Positions 1 to 13,157 are shown, counted from the stretch's first letter. The stretch: 64,000 nt of DNA from Salvator merianae (GCA_003586115.2 QVOM02000116.1:34127946-34191945); one strand, 5' to 3'. Numbers and translations are program-made. Notes: a model not told the origin generated them from the letters alone.

Positions 1-593
1 GCTGTGGGCCCTGCAATGATGTCAACACTGGGATCAGGTGGCCCTATCCCCTCCCATCAGCAAGGCCACTTGGGGAAAAGAACCCAGCTATTTTAAGACT
101 GCCCCCTTTGGGCATTGTTTTGGGCTCACTGAACTCCTATTCAACACATTCCTAGTCAGTTTCTGATATCTGATTAACCTGAACTGAAAACAAAATCAGA
201 AAATATTATTAAGATTTAAAGAACACATGAGAAATAAGATAAATATATGTTTCACACCATGGCCTCAAAGATGTTCTGCCAAAAAACACAAATTTAAAAT
301 AAGGCATATCAATTCTTGGGAAACTAATCATTAAAAAAATTACCACCACTGAGCATACGTATTATAATGACAGAGTGATACTCTAGAACAAATACTTAAG
401 ATGGCGTTGCTATAAGCTATTTTTAGGATCAGTAGCTAAAACCTATCCAGCATAAGAAATGGAGGTTCTCTTGGTTTTACATGTAGTCCAATCATGGTTT
501 TGTCAGGGTTGTAAGATCATTCCCACTCTACAATATAAAATAAAATAAAAATCACAATTTTTTAAAAAAGAGATAAAAAATTTAAGTTCTTAC
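1..593 (-). other. Intron sequence downstream of the leftmost NEBL exon
   Basis: AT-rich intronic DNA with no recognisable repeat or exon. Confidence 0.6.
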
Positions 594-695
594 ATTGCTT
601 ATAATCTTTGTTAAGCGTGTTGCCATCATTATATCTGGTCTCTTTGAAACTTCAGTGTACCTGTGAGTATCCTGGAGGTCTTTCTTATATGAAAC
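594..695 (-). CDS. NEBL: NEBL nebulin-like repeat exon (34 codons)
   Basis: The 102-bp phase-0 exon encodes VSYKKDLQDTHRYTEVSKRP, then DIMMATRLTKIISN. The acceptor is TTTACAG and the donor is AAT|GTAAGAAC. It aligns with the nebulette module that carries the DTHTY and RPDI-MAT blocks. It is the leftmost NEBL exon in the window. The next module should lie to the left of base 1. Confidence 0.94.
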
Positions 696-2301
696 CTGTA
701 AAGAAAAGGAATTATGGATTACCTATGTCTTGAGAGCACAACTATAAATCTTATTGTCCTTCTTACTCAACAGGCTCTACAGTACACAGAACTGAGGTGA
801 CATAAAACCTCATTATGGGCAATATCATTACAAATTTTGCCCTATTCCAAAGGCCAGAATGAAAATGTCACTGGATCTACCATATTTTTCTTCATTTTAC
901 TTTTTTCTTTTCTTTCCTTTTCTTTTTGTTTTGAAGAGAATAATATCCCTTAAATGTCTTAAAATACATATTTACTGTAAACAAATCTGATATGAGTTTA
1001 AAGGTTGAAGCAAAGCATTGTTTTTCAGTAAAGGCTGATCAGATAGTAGCAGTGGCTTTTGAGCTCTGGTCATTTGGTTCTGTTGTATTTGTTTATTGAT
1101 GTTAAGTATCACCAAGTCTGAATCAGTTCCTGGTGACCAGACAAACACATTGATGCAGTTTTCTTGGCAAATAAAGCAATAAAAGTAAGAATGAATCCAG
1201 GATCTCACCATTCTTACATTACATAGATCTAGCTAATTATATGCTGTTCACCTTAATGGCCATATGAGGCAAAGTAAATATCAAAAAATGGCATCAGGGA
1301 CAGGTTTCTAAAAAAGACCCTGTCTTCCATGTATAGTGCAAATTAAAGCCCCCAAAACACTGGCTAGGAATGAAACTGTCAGTTCAGACATAGAAAAATA
1401 GACAGAGTCTTATAGTGAAAACTGTAGCAACTTTGTCCTTTATTGTTCCCAAGTGACAGTCACACAGTAAATGAAATAAGGAAGTGTGGTTAATTTCACA
1501 GTGAGGAGATGACAGAAAAAAATAAGACTGTTGTTATTTCACAAATCAAGTTTGATATAAAGTCTGGTGCAATACTTTCTTTCCCATGAATTATTACTCT
1601 TTTGGCACTCAGTCAAAGATATATTTACGTTGGGCTGAGACAGAGACATCAAACATTGTGCAAAAGTCTGCAATACTGCATATAGTTTATACGTTGCCAT
1701 AGTCCATTGATAATACTAATGTTAGGTAGCAAAATAGAGGCTGGCATGAATGTGTGCTTTCTAGTCCCTAAGTAATCATAACTAGGTCCAAGCCAAAACA
1801 AGGAAGAGCTATTTGCACATGATTTAGACATGTATGAAATGTGCTATCGCTGTCTGTGACTTCAAACAGGCCTCAAAAGTGTTTCCACATTGTGTGAAGG
1901 CAGACGTCAAGGAAAAGAACTTGTTCCTGTTGCTAAGGCAACTGGGCTGATGATCCCTGCTATTCCACACTATGCCATAGCATTTGCATTGCCTACCATC
2001 ACTTGCCTCACAGCAATGTGTTACCAGACAGGGAGCACCATCTTTAAAGTGTTTCTTCTCCTTAACATTTATTCAGAGTCAGAGCAAAACTTCTTTCCTT
2101 TATCCTCAAGCATCCTGACTCTGATGCCTTTGCACTTACTATGTGCTCCCTAATTGGCTGGGATAACTTCAAAAGGGAAAAAGGGAAAAAGGTTCTAAAG
2201 CAGGAAGATAAAAAGGGAAGAAATGCTTTTCTTCTTATAAACAGCCAACTATCATCAGCATGACCACTAGCCGGAGACATGCACAGAATGCCTATTTATA
2301 C

Positions 2302-2590
2302 GAGGCACGGTGGTACAGAAGGCTAAGGCACTGATCTTTCAATGGGAGGATCGGAGTTCAAGGCCCCTGTCTGCCATGTAGAGGGGATCAGCGCCCTCTA
2401 CTGGCCTCTAGCTCCAGCCAACCCAGCTGTTCGAAAGCAAGTAATTGCAAGTAGATAAATAGGGAGCATCACATTGTGTGATACGGAAGATAGATAGATG
2501 TAAGCCTTCGGGCGAAAAATAACCTTGTAAGCCGCTTTGAGTCAGCTTTGGCCGACAAAAGCGGGGTATAAAAACCAAGTTCTTCTTCTT
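2302..2590 (+). repeat. tRNA-derived SINE, full-length copy with (TTC)n tail
   Basis: The 5' part looks tRNA-derived: GGCACGGTGGTACAGAAGG near an A box and GGAGTTCAAGGCC as a decayed B box. The 3' part (GTAAGCCGCTTTGAG ... GCGGGGTATAAAAACC) resembles the LINE-derived tails of squamate SINEs. The copy ends in TTCTTCTTC. A nearly identical copy lies at 54.2 kb. Confidence 0.8.
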
Positions 2591-2639
2591 ATACTCTGGC
2601 CAGTAGATTTTAAAAGAACAACAACTTGCCTCCTTTCCG

Positions 2640-2905
2640 CACATTAGTGTGGAATATGGGGACCAAAGCATGCTGCCATTCTGAGGCTAGGAACTTTTGA
2701 TCCTAGCCCTTCAAAGCTCTTGGAGGCTGGACCTGAAGCTCATGCAAGCTGCAGGGCTGGTGCAGCAGCTGGTCTGGATCAGCAGCATCATGCAGACAGT
2801 ATAGTTCCAGACTACGCCTTGTGGTGATCCAAACAGTGGGCCCCATTGGTCCAGACTGCCTGATTCGGATCACAGTGAGGCAATCCAGAAAGGCCCTGAG
2901 TTTCA
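2640..2905. mobile_element. Family A-like element, right part
   Basis: It carries the hairpin core GGCTAGGA ... TCCTAGCC (2685-2708) and ends CAATCCAGAAAGGCCCTGA, close to the family A right tip. Confidence 0.5.
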
Positions 2906-3696
2906 GATCATTAGCTTCATATCAAGTCATTATAACCAAAATGGTATCTACTTAGTTATGCAACAGTTCCTAAAGTTTCTCCCAGGCAATTGTAAGACTA
3001 CTTTTTGAAATGTAACTGAGGAGCTGTATCAATATTTTTAGTGGCACAAAGTGACAATGTCAGTTCTACTAAAGCATCAAATCTAAATCTGGAGAACATA
3101 TGAAAGTCAGAATTAGGGCATGACTTCAGAATTCCTTCACTGACTCGGGGGGGAGGAGGCAGGAAAGTAGAATATTGAATTTTGGACATGAGAATTCTAG
3201 ATTCAGTTCCTTCTACCTGGTTTAATTCACAAATTATCATGATCTCTGTGGAGAATATGGGAAGAATCCCTGGAAGAATATGGGAAGGCAGCAAATCAGA
3301 GAGTTAATGCAGATTTCCTGTCCCTGGCACTGAAAACCCTCCTATCATAGCAAGCACAAATGACACAACCACAGAGAAGTGGCACATCCTGAATCCACGC
3401 TGTTCTCACTCTTCTTCTTCTTGTTGAGTGTCTAATGTCTTCCAAATTTAATCCAAGTTGACACATGAACATGATCACCAGCCTTGAAGAGGGCTCCATC
3501 TCATGCTCAACTTACCATGAAAAGGAAGACTTAATCTAGTACACTGTGAGGATAAATACAAGTGATAAAGCTCATGGTGTCTTGAATGCACTCTTCACAC
3601 TCAGCTTGTTAACAACCACCTCCTATCCAGTCATCCTGCAACTCTTTAAATTTGCCAATTTTCTTTTTTTTTTAATAATTAACATTGCATACACTA

Positions 3697-4200
3697 AGGA
3701 CTTTTCTGCACAGACCCTTAATCCAGATCACATTAGTGCGGATCAAGGAGACCCCCACCCACCCCCTACTAGTTCAGCTTCATCTGCTTTAGGCAGAGTC
3801 TGATCCAGATTAGGGAGGCCCTAAATTGGATCAGTGGTAGAGCCATTTAATCAGGTCTACCAGTGGACCAGAGGTCCTGATCCTGAACATGGGAGGCATC
3901 TCCCGTCTTCCAGATTACTGGGAGTGCCTTTCAGTGATGCACCATAGCATACCACTGAAAAGCACCCCCCAGAATCCCCAAGACTAGGAATTTTTGATCC
4001 TTTTTGGAGGCCCTCTACACCGGCTCTGAAGTTGGTGCAGTCTTTGGAGCTGACATTGGGCCCAGTGTGGGACAGGACATCCTAACATAGACAGCCTTGT
4101 CCTGCACCAGAAGCAACCTGTCCCAACTTGGAATGGTTTGCATATCCTGGATTAGGCAACACATCCTGTTCCAGGATACTAAGCAGAAGTGTGAATCAGC
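3697..4200. mobile_element. Non-autonomous DNA element, TIR family A, right end decayed
   Basis: Left tip AAGGACTTTTCTGCACAG. The interior has CAAGACTAGGAATTTTTGAT (hairpin core, decayed) at 3979. The right boundary is uncertain. Confidence 0.5.
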
Positions 4201-4366
4201 ACTAGATATCTGCTGGCAATCAATGACTATACTAAATCTGATGGACAATAGTCTAATTACATTTCAAATAAATGGAATAAACAATTTGAGGTAAGACAAT
4301 TTACTAGACCTCCTACACTACTGCTGTACTCTGAAATGCTGCAGACCAATAAAATAAAAAACTCAC

Positions 4367-4477
4367 ATTGCTTTGATGCTTACTAACTTCCAAGGCATGC
4401 TTGACATCTGGAGGCTCCTTCATGCATGCATAGCTTGATATTCCCTTTTCAGCATCATGTTTTTGCTTGTAGAGAAC
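4367..4477 (-). CDS. NEBL: NEBL nebulin-like repeat exon (37 codons)
   Basis: The 111-bp phase-0 exon begins VLYKQKHDAEKGISSYACMK, continues EPPDVKHALEV and ends SKHQSN at the donor AAT|GTGAGT. The acceptor is ATTTTAAG, a weak pyrimidine tract but with the required AG. It corresponds to the YKQKHDAAKG module of vertebrate nebulette, with a Pro-Pro pair replacing the usual T-P of the module core, as in other vertebrates. Confidence 0.95.
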
Positions 4478-7400
4478 CTTAAAATGATATGTTTCATGTT
4501 ATATAATGTGCAAGATACATGATAAAATTAATATCACTTTTAGATCACCACTGCAATCCATTCTCAGCAAAAGCTTCAGCAACTCAGTTTAAAGAGCACC
4601 AGCCCCTTTTATCTCAGCTAACTTCCCTCTGAGTCCATAAAATGCACTCAGGCATGTAATCCAATTAACACCTTTTGTCTGCTTGCTACAAGTTGCAGCT
4701 TACTACTTTTTGACTGACAGTTTTACAAGCTTCCAATCTCTTGTTGTATCTCTGCCTACCTAGATTGTCAAATTTGTATTTTAAAAGCGTGCAGAACTCT
4801 TTCCTTGATCCCTAACCTTGTGACTCCACCTCAGCCATTTGCACTCTTGTTCTTTTTCAGTAGCAGGTCACAAACACCTTAAGAACCCTAGGAATAATCA
4901 GAACAGAGTAATTCTCCAAAAACCCAATTTCATTCCCTTACAGCTTTATAAATGTTACCATGCATTAACAGAGAGAGAGGGAAAATTGGTGGAGCCATGA
5001 GCTCCTGAATGGGATGCTCTAGCAACATCCTTTTTATTCCCCTGTGTCTGAGAGGACTCTTCCAGACAGGGTACCATCAAAAAGGATGCTACTAGGACCT
5101 CCTAGCTCCAAACTGGTGCTTCCCCAATTTCAGAATCCTGGGAATCAGGCTGTGGGTCCCAAATCCAGAAGTCCCTGCAATTTAAGAAAGATATTAACAA
5201 ATTGGAATGCATTCAGAGGAAGAGCCTAGAGACCAAATCAACTGTTAAGAGTTGTTTTGTGTGAAAGAGAGATGACTGAAAGGCAGGATCAAATATTTCA
5301 AGGAATAACAGGTAGCCAGTGGGGCAAACTTCTTTTCTATTTCTTGAAAGAGTGAGACCCAAACAATTTCAAAGATAAACTATTAGGAACTTTCTGAAGA
5401 TACAAGCTGCTTCAGAAGGTAGTAAAGTTGCCTTTGCTAGAGGTTGTTAAGCAGAAACTTAAAGATACCTGTGAGCCTTTATCCACATCCCTCTCTGGGA
5501 GCAGACCATACAAACCTGACTATCCTGGAAGCACTCCTGCTGGCCCAGCATCCCTGGTGGTTGCCTTTCCCATAAATTCAGGGGGAGGAAGTCTCTCAGG
5601 GAGGGTAGGTGATGAAATCCACACCCTTACCCATGGAGGGCACAGGTGTAACTAACTCTTCGTACCATTTCTAACTGGCAAGTCCTCCAACAGACTGGAA
5701 AAATGGCCTGAAATCAGCCATTTTCAGTCTGTGGGAGGGTTTACTGGCACGGAAACTGTGAGAGGGGTTCACCTCACAGCTGTGTTTCAGTTTCTACATT
5801 GGGGCAAATGATGTTTGTATGCTGCAGTGTTTGCCCCAACTGTGAGGTGTGTGCCTTTCAACCTGGCTTTGAAGCAGAGGGTTGGATTAAATAGCCACTG
5901 AAGGACTTTCCAACTCTGATTCTAGAAGTCTGTCTCATACTGCTGTTACTAAACACTGGACCTAAAACTTTTTACCTACAAAATTTGTGCCTTATCACTG
6001 AAATATGATCACCCTCAATGTCATCTCTGTATCTGTCTGTAACTTAAAAGGATTTGTTTTCTTTGTTTTCAACACTCTTTAAAAGCACTTTTTATACTAA
6101 TTATGGTTTATAGATAACAGACATTCCACATTTTCATTTTTACATCTCATTTAAGCCACTGTATTTAGGCTGCCACAGTCAATCACTGATCTGAGCAATT
6201 AGGCAGGGCCAGGTCTGATTTATGCCTCCATGAGAAACTGCCAGGAAATATCAGATACTGCAGGCTGGATTTGGAAGTTGACAAGCATATCAGAAGGCAG
6301 CAATGGCAAACTGTATCTAGAATGTTAAGTTTGTACCAACTGGATTTGGTTCTTTGCGTACCGATTTGGCTAGTGTCTGTGATGTCACAACTACTTCATA
6401 TTGCTGCACGTCAGGTTACCTTGCAAGCAACACCTTTAAATGGGAGAGGACAGAAGATCTACAATCCACTGCAAAAGGCCAAGAGGTTGAACAACCTGGA
6501 CCAGACCAAATAATATTCTGCCTATTTCCGCCACTTCAAATCTATCCGATCAGTATAAAATACTGATTGGGAACCATGCTCAAAAGCTTCTGGTCTGGAT
6601 CATTTTTTCCCCCAACATTCCCCTTAAATATTCATCATTTGTATCAATCATACCAATCATCCAAGCAGTAAACAAATGCTAGCTCCACAATTGCCCCAAG
6701 CTATAGACTAACATTTCATCAAGTTCTACCCTCCCCTTCCAGAGATTGTAAATTAACCTTATAGTGTAGGGTCAGATAAAAATATATAACTGCATCATCA
6801 TAATTCTTATCATCATCACCATCTAATTTTTTAAAAGCTAGGCAAAATAGGAACCGAGTAATACAGGATTCAAGGCGTATTCTTGAACTTTGCCATAAAT
6901 CATACAAAGTATTGGAATAATGATAAATGTAGAGAAACATGGTAACGGAAGCAAAAGGGGAGTGAATATAAATATTATCATTTTCTTGCTTCGAGCATCT
7001 GTCAAGCTTGTCTGCGTACAAGCACTCCACTTTCAGAAGATGTGAGTCTAGGGGTGAATGATCTGGGAAGGGGCAAATCTCAGTTCTGCTATAAAAGCCA
7101 ACATGTCTTCTTTCATTTTCCTTCCAGCCATAATGCTCAGAAAACCCAAGGAGTAGGAATTAGTCCACTCTCTTAACTTTTGCAGCACAGAACAATGATT
7201 TATGCTACAAATGGAAAATAAATGTGTCTGCAGGTTTTATATTTTAAGCTGTACCAAAGGTATATTATGCATGTGCTCTTAAAGTGAATGTGGATTTCAA
7301 AGAAAATATTTTAATAGTGCAGTTTATTATTTAATTTCTTAGTCTTATATTTTATAATACATATCAGCAACATAGGGTTGTGCCAACTAACTTGCTTTGA

Positions 7401-7885
7401 TGCAATGGTAATTTTTTTATTTTATTTGCTCTGCCATACTAGTGAAAGGAAAACATGAATTTTAAACCTTATATAGAACTTTGTTCTCTGTTACTTGGAA
7501 CCTGGCCAAGACAGAAATGCATTGTGGGCCAAGTTAATTTCAAAATCGGACTAATGATAATGTACTTATGACAGGAACCTCAAAATCATAACAGCAATTT
7601 TGACATCTGGGTTCTTTTACAAAGCAATTATAGTATTCATCAAATTTAAAATAAACTATTATTTACAAATTTGTGTCTCAGAATTTTAACTATAGCATCC
7701 TGATTCTTTTTTCTTCAGACATTAGCTAAAATATGCAAACCTAAATCTGTTTTTTCTATCAAATTTAAGTAGCATAGTTTACAGCACAATCTTAAAGTCA
7801 TTGGCCATGGCAATTCCAAATTACAGAAGCAACACACCATCTGGACTGAGAAATGGCTCAGTGCTTGCACAGACCAGCCCAAATA

Positions 7886-8318
7886 AGGGCCTGTTTGCAC
7901 TTGAAGCTAGTGCTCACTCGTCAAGGGCCTCCACACTTTGCATAGGTCCTCGTGACTGGGAGTAGATGCCAGCTGCTCCCAATCGCTACTAGCTGTGGTG
8001 CACAAAATCGTGCTTCGCTACTTTACCGGGAGCGGCTGGACTGCTCCTGGTACAGTGTGCACAGCTATACAGTACAGATCACGCTGTACCTGCGTGATTG
8101 TGTGGCACGTCGTGGCTACACCTGCATGATCTGTAGCACTGCTGGTCACCATTGTAATGGCCGGAAGCTTCCCAGCCACTGTCATGATGCAGAACGCAGG
8201 CACGACACCAGCATTCACATCATGAATGTTGGTATCCTGTTGGCATTCTGTTCTAAGACCTCGCAGTGCGGACAGTCGCTGGTAAACATTCCACAATGGA
8301 AAGTGAGAAAAGGCTCTA
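7886..8318. mobile_element. Non-autonomous DNA element, TIR family C (GGGCCTGTTTGCACTTG type)
   Basis: Left tip AGGGCCTGTTTGCACTTG. The right end (GGAAAGTGAGAAAAGGCTCT) is a decayed reverse complement. GC-richer than its flanks. The 156-codon open frame across it is not a gene. Confidence 0.55.
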
Positions 8319-9440
8319 AATGCGACGGGGCAGACCATGATCTCCAGCATAGCAGTGGTTCCCAGAGTACCTCCTTAAAAAAATACCATTGTCTGTCTGC
8401 CACTAAATGCTTACCAAGGTGACATTCAGAAATACTGGGAGGGAAGTGGATTAGAGTCTTTGCAAAAATTTTCAGATATACTTCCTCCATATATTTTATA
8501 TCTACTTATAATTATAGGGTATCTTACATCCCAAATACCATTTCCATAAAAATAATTATATTAATACTATTCCATTGATTCCAGTGTCATGTTCTTTTTA
8601 ACTTCTTCCAGGGGACAGTAGCTTTAGCAGGGGATCACTGCTGCTTTCACTACCTCATCTGATCACGGCCCAAGAGATTTAACAATAAATAAAGTTTTTT
8701 TTTCTTTGCAGTCAATATGATGCTTTGGAGTAATTCTGATCACAAAACATAATTAATGTAACACATGTGCTGGCATTAGGAGACATAAAACTGTTTTATT
8801 ATGCCATTATTCCCTTGAAATTAAAGAGCCACTCTGAGACATCTTAGATTTATTAACTTTGAAGGAAGAACTAGCTAGACTGCCCTTGAAATAACATATA
8901 ATTATGTCTTATTTCTCCCATTTCCATGCAAAATGCTCAGGATCACATTGCAGCACTGAGGACAACTTTAGTTCAGATGACACACAGTTCAATCCAATTT
9001 GAGACCTCAACAGCTAATCTGACACCATCCTGACCTGAAGATGCCATATTAACTCCAGATGACTATTTCTGATGCCCAGCCACAAAAAGCATCCAATCGC
9101 AGAATCAACTAAGGACTCATAGATTATGCTTAATTCTCAGAAAAGAAGGCCTTCCAGGCTTTCTTAAACCTTCAGATTATTCTTATCCTTTGCTCATTTT
9201 CTAACCTGCACTCAGATATAGGCCACTGTGAGTGACTTATACTCTGGACTGGTCTGCTGCATACTAAATTGTAAAGTTGCTAACACTTTTCCAGCAAGCC
9301 CCAGGCCCTAGCTGAAAAGAAGTCCAGTATTGATATTAACTATACATTTGAATCAGCTTCCAAAAACAGGAATGGAACAGAAGTTATTTTAATCACTCTG
9401 ATTGACAACACTGGGAGACAACCAGATACATGAAAGATTG

Positions 9441-9500
9441 GGCAATTCTGAGCTGGCCAGTATACCAGACCAGCAAGTGCAATACGAGCCTCCCTTCCAC
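9441..9500. mobile_element. Family E half-element
   Basis: GGCAATTCTGAGCTGGCCAG, ACCAGCAAGTGCAATACGAG matches the left half of family E and stops just before a NEBL exon donor. Confidence 0.5.
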
Positions 9501-9508
9501 ACACTTAC

Positions 9509-9619
9509 CTTGCTTTGAAGCTGTGAAACTTCCTGCGCAAACACACTGTCTATTGTAGCTGGCATCTGCTGGTACAGTGACTTAGAAAGCTCTTTCTTTG
9601 CAACAGCTTTGTATTTTGC
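9509..9619 (-). CDS. NEBL: NEBL nebulin-like repeat exon (37 codons)
   Basis: The 111-bp phase-0 exon opens with AKYKAVAKKELSKSLYQQMP, then ATIDSVFAQEVSQLQSK. The acceptor is CTTTTAG and the donor is AAG|GTAAGTGT. The MPATIDSVFA block is diagnostic for nebulette, since other nebulin-family proteins differ here. With the SE at the end of the previous exon it completes a SExxYK signature. No frameshift or stop is present. Confidence 0.96.
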
Positions 9620-10099
9620 CTAAAAGACAAAGGAAAGAAGAAGTAGGAAAAACAATATTTGAAATAGATTATTTGGTGGAAAGGTTCACACTATCATGTT
9701 ATGTGATAATATGTACCTCTGAGATAGAAGCAAATGTGGTAGGGCTATGTTTGAGATCTTGATTGCAGTGTTTAAGCTACATAAGCATTGTCTTCACAGG
9801 CTTTTTTGCCATTTCCAGCTGGATGAACTAATGTAATTCACAAAACAACACTGTCTTCACTTGTGGGGGGGGGAAGCATCTCTAGCCCACCTTGTCTCTG
9901 GCAGGATCTGCTTGGTGCCCCAGCACCCATGGAGCAAACATCCCACCATAAGTATTTTTCAGTAGTACTTTAACAGTAGAGCAGGAGAAAGCACTCTGAC
10001 AGCACTTCCTCCCACACTTCTACCTCCACCACTAATGCAGACTTACCTGAAGTATGTCCTTCAGGCCAAATACCAAGGTCGCCCCTGATTCTGGAAACA

Positions 10100-10320
10100 C
10101 AGGAAACAGCTAACTTCCAGGGCCATTTCCTGTGTCTCCAAAAATATTCCCAAGTGGAAACATCAAAGCCAGAGAACAAAAGTTCCTCAGCTTTGATGCT
10201 TTTGCAGCTGGAAGTGCGGGGAGGGCATATGAACAGCATGCTTTTTGCTTCCAGGGCCAAAGCAAGTATCTGGCCCTTGTAGCAGCAGGAACCACCATGG
10301 GGCAGATCCTGCCTCTGCCA
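10100..10320. mobile_element. Hairpin-core element
   Basis: Centred on a hairpin (10161-10198) with CATCAAAGC / GCTTTGATG outer arms and an AGAACAAAAGTTCCT core. The TTCCAGGGCCATTTCCTG block also occurs in decayed form at 31.87 kb. Confidence 0.4.
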
Positions 10321-11044
10321 TTCTATCGACCTCAGATCAATTCCTTGCTTCTTTTGTCACAACTGGTCAATTCCAGCTTCTTGGTCTTCATCTTTAATGA
10401 CACATAATAATTACACTAAAAATATGTTGTTTTTAAATTCTTAACTCTGTGAATTGGTATTGTGATCCAGCGTCATGATGCCCTGACATCACTGCAAGAC
10501 ACTTACAATAAAACAAAGGATTTATAGAGCCATGACAACACCAAGCACAGCTATTGCTTACTTGTCCTCTCAGCAACTATTTAATGCCCTTCACTTAGAA
10601 GACAGTGCCCTTTAAATGCTTCTCCCAGGGAATGCTAATAAAAGTATTTCTTCCACAGCTATTATAATGTTCCCTAGCATTGTAAAGAACAAAATGCTCT
10701 ATGCAGACTTCATGCCAAAAGCATTATTTAAGGTGTCTTGCCGACCTGAAGTTTCAATTAACAAATTCCCAAATCTAACAAAGGTCAAGTGCATGTCTAT
10801 AGCTCCTGGATGTACATCAAGTTTGGAAACGTACTGGGATGGACTACAATTATACAATTAAGCAGGCAATCTGCACTGAGTACTGTAAATTTCCCTCTTG
10901 CATGTTTATCTTCAAATATATGTATTTCAGATAAAAACACTACTCTGAAAGAAACATATTTTCAAATTAAATAAGTCTGATAAAATGTTTCTTTTGGAAA
11001 TGGAAACATAAGAATCAAAGCATTATCTTCTAACATAAAATGGT

Positions 11045-11247
11045 ACTGACTAGAGGGTTGGATCATGAACCAGTTCTCAAACCCCTATTCAACCACTAGG
11101 TGATCTTGAACTAATCACTGCCTCACTACCTTGCAGGGCTATTGTGAGAATCAGACGATGGGGAGAATAATGTCTGCTGCCTTGAGCTCTTCAGAAAGAA
11201 AAGTAAGATATAAATGCAAAAACAAATTTAAAAAATAAATACTTTGA
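11045..11247 (+). repeat. Decayed SINE 3' region
   Basis: The order of blocks (TGATCTTGAACTAATCACTG, then TGCAGGGCTATTGTGAG, then TAAGATATAAATGC and an AT-rich tail) matches the body and tail of squamate tRNA-derived SINEs. It is strongly diverged. Confidence 0.55.
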
Positions 11248-11772
11248 ATAATTAAAAGATCAAATTGCCTAAAGGTTATGAAACCAATTAAGAAGACTCT
11301 TTGCATGAATGCCCTGGTTCTCACTCCTGCACATCTAGATTATTGCACTTATAAAGATATATTACAATTATTCCATTATGTCACTTGAAATGTAATATCC
11401 ACTTCCCCTAATGTACGTTCACTTTGACAATGCTCAATTTGAGAATTAAGAGTAGCATCAAAGTAGTGAATTTTGAGGGACAATATGTACTGTTGCAGCA
11501 AAAAAAAAGCATATAATTTAATGATCCCTTAAAGATTAATACATTGTGGCAACCTTAGAATTAACTCACTAACTGGTGGGTCACTGATTGGTTGGGATTG
11601 TCCAAATAATTATTCCTGGGAAACAGACAGAAAGCCAGTACAACAAGTGCAACAGAGGTATTACATGGTCACATTTTGACCATTACAAAGTACATTCTGG
11701 ACCAGGTGTAGTTTCCAGGTCATCATCAAGGGTAGCCCCAGGTCATAAAGATATCTATAAAGATATTCACAA

Positions 11773-12143
11773 AAGGTCTTTCTGCACTTATATTAGATCC
11801 AGATTTGTTCACCACATAGTTCTCTGTAATCTGGATCACAGAGGCATGCAGAAGGTGCCTGCCTCAGTGTTCCAATTTACCAGGGAACCGATTTGGGGGA
11901 TGCTCCAAATGGGCTCCCGGGGGCTCCAAGTCTAGGAACGTTTGTTCCTGGCCACTGGAGCTTGTGGAGGCCAACTTCAAAGCTTGTGAGAGCTTTGAGA
12001 CTGGCATGGAGGCTGGGCCACAACAGGTTGTCACAGTGTAGATGGCGTTGTTCTGGTCATGACAGTTCATATCAGCCTTGGGACAGATTGCTTATTCCAG
12101 ACCTGCTGATCTGAATCACCAAAAGGTAAGTGCAGAAAGGCCC
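11773..12143. mobile_element. Non-autonomous DNA element, TIR family A (GGGCCTTTCTGCACTTA type)
   Basis: Left tip AAGGTCTTTCTGCACTTA and right tip TAAGTGCAGAAAGGCCCA are inverted repeats. The inside has no coding sequence and carries the hairpin core CTAGGAACGTTTGTTCCTGG (11932-11951). The CAGGGCC-like tips are reminiscent of hAT elements, but no clean 8-bp target duplication is visible. Confidence 0.65.
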
Positions 12144-12489
12144 AGAGATTCTGTTCTAGGAAGTCCTTGTGAATGATGAATCTATGAATAAGAAGACCAT
12201 CTGAAATACCAACCATTCACTCAAACCATGTCAAAATCCTGGCTACAAATAAAAATATGTGAATAACTGATACAATTCCACTTCCCATTTGTGGATAATG
12301 GAGACTTGCAAATGTCAAGAGTTTGCCATAAAAAATCTAAAACTAAACTATGAAAACAATTTGCTTCTTGGAGCTATCTTAACGCCTTGAGACCTGAATA
12401 AACATTTGTTATACCCAATCAACAACCCAGCAAACCATTCTGGGATCATAAATATAACCAAGTATGTCCACAAATACATTGTGCCTTAC

Positions 12490-12594
12490 CTCAGAAACAA
12501 AAGCAGAAATATTTTTCACATGTGTTAATTGAGGGGTCTCAGGGACAAAAGTGAACTTGCCTCTAGATTTTTTATAATCTTCTTTATAATGTAT
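12490..12594 (-). CDS. NEBL: NEBL nebulin-like repeat exon (35 codons)
   Basis: The 105-bp phase-0 exon encodes one nebulin-type module. It starts IHYKEDYKKSRGKFTF, continues with VPETPQLTHVKNI and ends SAFVSE. The acceptor is TTTGTAG and the donor is GAG|GTAAGG. The Y-K near the start and the [VT]-x-[ED]-T/S-P motif in the middle are the hallmarks of these 35-residue actin-binding modules. The order and wording match the first full repeat of vertebrate nebulette. Confidence 0.95.
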
Positions 12595-13157
12595 CTACAA
12601 AGAAAGCAAGAGAAAGGGAGATTAGAAAAGATAAACATGTATTCTGCATTCTCGTACCCGCATTTCTATTGCAATATCAAATCAAACATTTATTACAGTT
12701 ATAGACCCCAAAAAATTAAAAACAACACTTGCAGATAAAATCAACAACAGTACAGACCAGCATTTACCATAAAAACCATGGATAACCCTGAATATTGCTT
12801 GGGAAAAGTATAGGGGGATTCAGACTAAAATTAGGGCTTAAAACTAGAGCAGATTTTCAGAGTCAAAGTCAAGAACTGTGCGGTTGTGAAAGTGATGCTA
12901 TCTAATGAGTCCTTTAGCAAGAGCACAACAAGAGTAGTATTAGAACAGCCAGCCCATAGACTTAGGATAGGCTGAAACAGTTCTTGGCAGGCATCAGCAT
13001 AAAATTCACATGCTCAACTGATTCTATCTCCCTATTGCAATACAGACTTTTTGTACTCAAAAGAAGCATTCTCCCCGCCCACTGGTCCTGCTACAAATAA
13101 TATTCCTGAAGTGCTATGAGCCACAAACACGATTCATTTCAGGAATGTTCACATTCT

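Larger units (their letters stand above)
696..4366 (-). other. NEBL intron
   Basis: This 3.7-kb intron holds a tRNA-derived SINE (2302-2590) and two decayed inverted-repeat DNA-element copies (about 2640-2905 and 3697-4200). The rest is AT-rich and featureless to me. Confidence 0.8.
4478..9508 (-). other. NEBL intron
   Basis: This 5.0-kb intron contains an imperfect hairpin (5685-5737), a GC-richer inverted-repeat element (7886-8318) and half of a small foldback element (9441-9500). I recognise nothing else between 5.8 and 7.8 kb or 8.4 and 9.4 kb. Confidence 0.8.
9620..12489 (-). other. NEBL intron
   Basis: This 2.9-kb intron holds a hairpin-core element around 10.1-10.3 kb, a decayed SINE (11045-11247) and an inverted-repeat DNA element (11773-12143). 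Confidence 0.8.

Noticed and set aside
7952..8422. 156-codon plus-strand open frame
   Set aside because: It lies across a non-autonomous inverted-repeat element. Overlapping frames on the other strand are equally open and no domain is recognisable.
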